Below are positions 61,594 to 64,000 of a stretch of DNA of 64,000 nt, piece after piece. The stretch's first letter is position 1; each line of letters opens with the position of its first letter. The translations under genes and the position numbers were made by a program. Under the pieces are notes generated by a model, which was given only the letters and a program-made list of their open reading frames with translations, did no database searches and had not been told where the DNA came from. The stretch comes from JAWKTV01 sp041398905 (GTDB lineage: Bacteria; Planctomycetota; Planctomycetia; Planctomycetales; Planctomycetaceae), in NCBI GenBank assembly GCA_041398905.1, contig JAWKTV010000007.1, positions 1-64,000 of the forward strand, written 5' to 3'.

Positions 61594-62575
61594 ATGCGAA
61601 CCTTGCTCGCCAAACTCGGACTGCTGATCACGATTGTCGCGGTGGTGCAACTGGCATGCGTCCCGCAGTGGCAACGCACGCCCGAACTCGATCGCTTGAA
61701 CGCGGTGCTGGCGACGAAGCCCGACGTCATCTACTTCTGCGACAGCACGAACGCCTGGATCGACCGAGAGGATGATGATCGGCGTACGATCGCCGAGGTG
61801 CTGGATGCCGAGCTGTTTGGAATGTCGGTCGCGGCGGTCGACAACGGCGCCTGGCATGCGGAGGTGTTTGAAGAGTTCGTCGACCTGATGATCCGCCGCG
61901 ACGCGCTCCCCGGTGCTGGTGGTCCCGGTCAACCTGAGGTCGTTTTCGGCAGAGTGGGACCAGAAGCCCCAGTACCGATTCAGCGAGCTGCGGACGGACT
62001 TGCGCTATGCGGACCAGCAATGGGTCCTCGGTCTGCGCGGCCCATTGCGGATGCTGGGCCTGTGGGCTGCCGACGAACCGACGCAGCAGGAATACCTTGC
62101 GGCACCAGTGAGGAAGGGAGCCGAAGTCGTCGGAACGGTGCAGGACTTCGAGAACCCGACGTTCGAGCAACCATCCCCCGACCGGACTCGCGACAAGTTC
62201 GTCTTCCACTATCTGGCCGAGGTTTCGCACGACCATCGCAAGCTGCAGTCGCTGAGGCGGATCGCCATGAAGGCGCGGGCGGCTGGCAGCCGGGTGATCT
62301 TCTATCTCACGCCGGTCGACGAACAGACGGGCGAGTCGCTGCTGCCCGGTGAGTTCCGGCCGTTGGTGAAGAGCAACGTCAGGCTGCTGGAAAGGGAGCT
62401 GCACCACGGGCGCGACGGTCCTCGATCTGTCTGACGGCTTGCCGGCGGAGAGCTTCTCGTGGGACCTGTATCCCAATGAGCATCTCCCGCGGCAGGTCGC
62501 AGGTATGTCGCTCATCAACTGGAGCAGGCGATCGTCCCCCAACTGGCGAGCGGCGTGGATTACGCGACCTTCTGA
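61594..62575 (+). CDS. SGNH-hydrolase-like exported protein (frameshifted in this sequence)
   Basis: ATG 61594 starts an N-terminal membrane/signal segment (LLAKLGLLITIVAVVQLAC). KPDVIYFCDSTNAWI resembles the first block of SGNH-like acyl-modifying proteins (YFGDS pattern), with Asp-Ser retained. Frame breaks near 61907-61911, 62407-62412 and 62490-62500 must be joined to give VLVVPVNLRSFSAEWDQKPQYR, ATVLDLSDGLPAESFSWDLYP and RRYVAHQLEQAIVPQ (partial blocks). The DLYPNEHLP block could supply the catalytic Asp/His. Joined length is about 325 residues. It may modify the glycan made by the upstream genes. Confidence 0.6.
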
Positions 62576-62683
62576 TCAACTGAGGGCTGGCCGAACCTCC
62601 GGTTCGCCGGGTAGACTGTGGCCATTCCGCCGCGCCGCGGGCGCTGGCGAGACCCGGACTGGTCACAGGCAGGTCGGAGACGG

Positions 62684-63082
62684 ATGAAGGATCACATTCC
62701 GGTAAAGCCCGATCGAAACTTCGCCCCCTTGCTGGCGTCATTTCTCGTCCTGCTGGGCGGGCTGATTGCCTGCGTGGTGATTGTATTCGCTGGCGGGGGG
62801 ATGAAGCCCGAGTTGATCATGATGGTGGTGGGGCTGACTCTGGGGTTCGGCCTGCTCCTGTGGCTGCTGCGTGACAAGCCTGAAGCTCAGCGCCGCAGCC
62901 TGTACTCGCTGATGTTTCAGCGCCCCAAGAAAGTTCACCACGAGTACTCGATCAAACGAGTGCAGCGCGAGCGAGCCTCTGAGGAGCGGCGACCGCCGAC
63001 GTTGGAGGAGTTGCGGGAGATGCGCGACCAGACCCGCACCTGGGTGCCGTCCGCCTCGCGGTATCGTCGCGAGGAGTCTTAG
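62684..63082 (+). CDS. Small two-helix membrane protein
   Basis: A 132-residue protein from ATG 62684 with GGAG upstream. Two hydrophobic helices (about 15-36, LLASFLVLLGGLIACVVIVFA, and about 43-62, LIMMVVGLTLGFGLLLWLL) are followed by a basic cytoplasmic tail ending TWVPSASRYRREES. No domain was recognised. It stands alone between the glycan cluster and the oxidoreductase. Confidence 0.65.
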   Translation: MKDHIPVKPDRNFAPLLASFLVLLGGLIACVVIVFAGGGMKPELIMMVVGLTLGFGLLLWLLRDKPEAQRRSLYSLMFQRPKKVHHEYSIKRVQRERASEERRPPTLEELREMRDQTRTWVPSASRYRREES

Positions 63083-63273
63083 TCGCGTGCCCACCTGACA
63101 TGTTGCTATGGTGATTGGCTGAATGCCGAGAGACGTTGCCGCGCCATGTCGGATGAACTGGCACGACGGACGCGGCGCGAGCGACTGACGCACGACACTT
63201 TGGATTCGACGATGCATGCAGGTCGTGCGGGTCAAGACACGACCAAACCGCTCTCACAGCAAGGAACATAAGA

Positions 63274-64000
63274 ATGAAACATCGCTCCACTCGTCGAGAG
63301 CTTCTCCGCCATGCCGCCCTGGGAGCGACAGCCGGTCTGGTTGGCCCGCTGGCGTTTCAGACGCGGCTCTCAGCGCAGCAGCAGGCGGAGCGGTCGCCGA
63401 ACGAGCGATGGCGGATTGGCTGCATCGGTATGCGGTATCAGGGATCGGTCATCACCCGGGAAGCCGAGGCCTTTGGAGACGTGGTCGCCATCAGCGACGT
63501 CGACCGGAACGTCCGCGAGCAGGCGCGGGCCAGTTTCGGCAGCACGCCGAAGATTTACGAGGACTACCGCGACATGCTCTCGAAGGAGCGGCTTGACGTG
63601 GTGCTCATCGCCACGCCGGATCACTGGCATACCAAGATGCTCATCGACGCCGTCAGAGCGGGCTGCGATGTCTACTGTGAGAAGCCGCTCACGCTCACGA
63701 TCGACGAGGGGCACTCGATTATTCGGGCGGTGGAAGAGTCGGGAGCGGTGGTGCAGGTGGGCACCTGGCAACGCAGCGACTTTCGCTTTCGACAGGCCGC
63801 GGAACTCGTCCGCGCCGGTCGGATCGGCAAGCTGCGGCGGGTCACCTGCGTCACCGACAAGAATCCGACCGGAGGCCCGTTCGAGTCGCGGCCGGTGCCC
63901 GAACATTTCAACTGGAACCTCTGGCAAGGCCAGACCCCTGACGTTCCGTTCATCCCCGAACGCGCGCATTACACCTTCCGCTGGTGGTACGAGTACAGTG
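63274..64000 (+). CDS. Gfo/Idh/MocA family oxidoreductase, Tat-exported, cut by the right edge
   Basis: The ATG at 63274 opens a frame still open at the end of the window (about 242 residues seen). A twin-arginine-type signal (STRRELLRHAALGATAG) is followed by the NAD(P)-binding domain, RIGCIGMRYQGSVIT. VVAISDVDRNVREQA, LIATPDHWHTKM and VYCEKPLTLT (the EKP motif with its conserved lysine) are all present. Such exported glucose-fructose-oxidoreductase-like proteins are abundant in planctomycetes and are thought to act on sugars. The substrate domain begins (GPFESRPVPEHFNW) but is incomplete. Confidence 0.92.
   Translation, partial: MKHRSTRRELLRHAALGATAGLVGPLAFQTRLSAQQQAERSPNERWRIGCIGMRYQGSVITREAEAFGDVVAISDVDRNVREQARASFGSTPKIYEDYRDMLSKERLDVVLIATPDHWHTKMLIDAVRAGCDVYCEKPLTLTIDEGHSIIRAVEESGAVVQVGTWQRSDFRFRQAAELVRAGRIGKLRRVTCVTDKNPTGGPFESRPVPEHFNWNLWQGQTPDVPFIPERAHYTFRWWYEYS

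Overview
The window looks like chromosomal DNA of a planctomycete, probably of the Planctomycetales/Planctomycetaceae kind. The reasons are high GC, two sulfatases, a LamG-DUF1549-DUF1553 protein with a CxxCH site, PQQ-type and other beta-propellers, secreted beta-helix proteins, a Tat-exported Gfo/Idh/MocA oxidoreductase, and scattered short operons on both strands. The genus cannot be fixed from the sequence alone. No rRNA, tRNA, CRISPR array, IS element or replication origin was recognised.

Layout. 1-10.7 kb: a possible ribD fragment at the left edge, a DASS/SLC13 anion symporter, siroheme sulfite reductase, tadA, lexA, coaE, rho, L-serine dehydratase and a DapA-like lyase. 10.9-18.4 kb: a secreted beta-helix protein overlapping a small HNH protein, then ilvN-ilvC and a pepP/accB/accC group. 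18.7-24.1 kb: PhoD phosphatase, an S41 protease coupled to a beta-propeller, and a DJ-1/PfpI protein. 24.2-26.3 kb: a compact restriction-modification cassette of vsr, a C5-cytosine methyltransferase and an Eco29kI-like GIY-YIG endonuclease. 26.5-34 kb: an S10 carboxypeptidase, a DUF3124 protein, a zinc-ribbon protein, a Gly/Asp-rich secreted repeat protein, a sulfatase and a membrane protein. 34.2-40.9 kb: glgA with a GH57 glycosidase, then a PQQ-propeller protein overlapping a THUMP-like methyltransferase. 41.2-56.2 kb: a large exported protein of unknown family, an alkaline phosphatase with an in-frame amber codon, a sugar-binding lipoprotein, the LamG/DUF1553 protein, a PaaK-like ligase, a sulfatase and a double alpha/beta-hydrolase. 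56.2-64 kb: an FHA protein, a five-gene glycan-type cluster (CgeB-like glycosyltransferase, two methyltransferases, GT10 fucosyltransferase-like, SGNH-like protein), a small membrane protein and a Gfo/Idh/MocA oxidoreductase cut by the right edge.

The strongest whole-window signal is disruption. Fourteen genes, including rho and ilvC, can only be read through by joining reading frames, and one more has an in-frame stop. Many breaks sit in G or C runs. This points to uncorrected indels in a draft sequence rather than decay. Such genes are given here as single loci with the break positions stated, and their products are presumed functional.

The most distinctive accessory element is the overlapping vsr-methyltransferase-GIY-YIG endonuclease cassette. 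The glycan cluster and the uncharacterised exported proteins are the best places to look for new biology. No system that is clearly undescribed could be demonstrated from the sequence.
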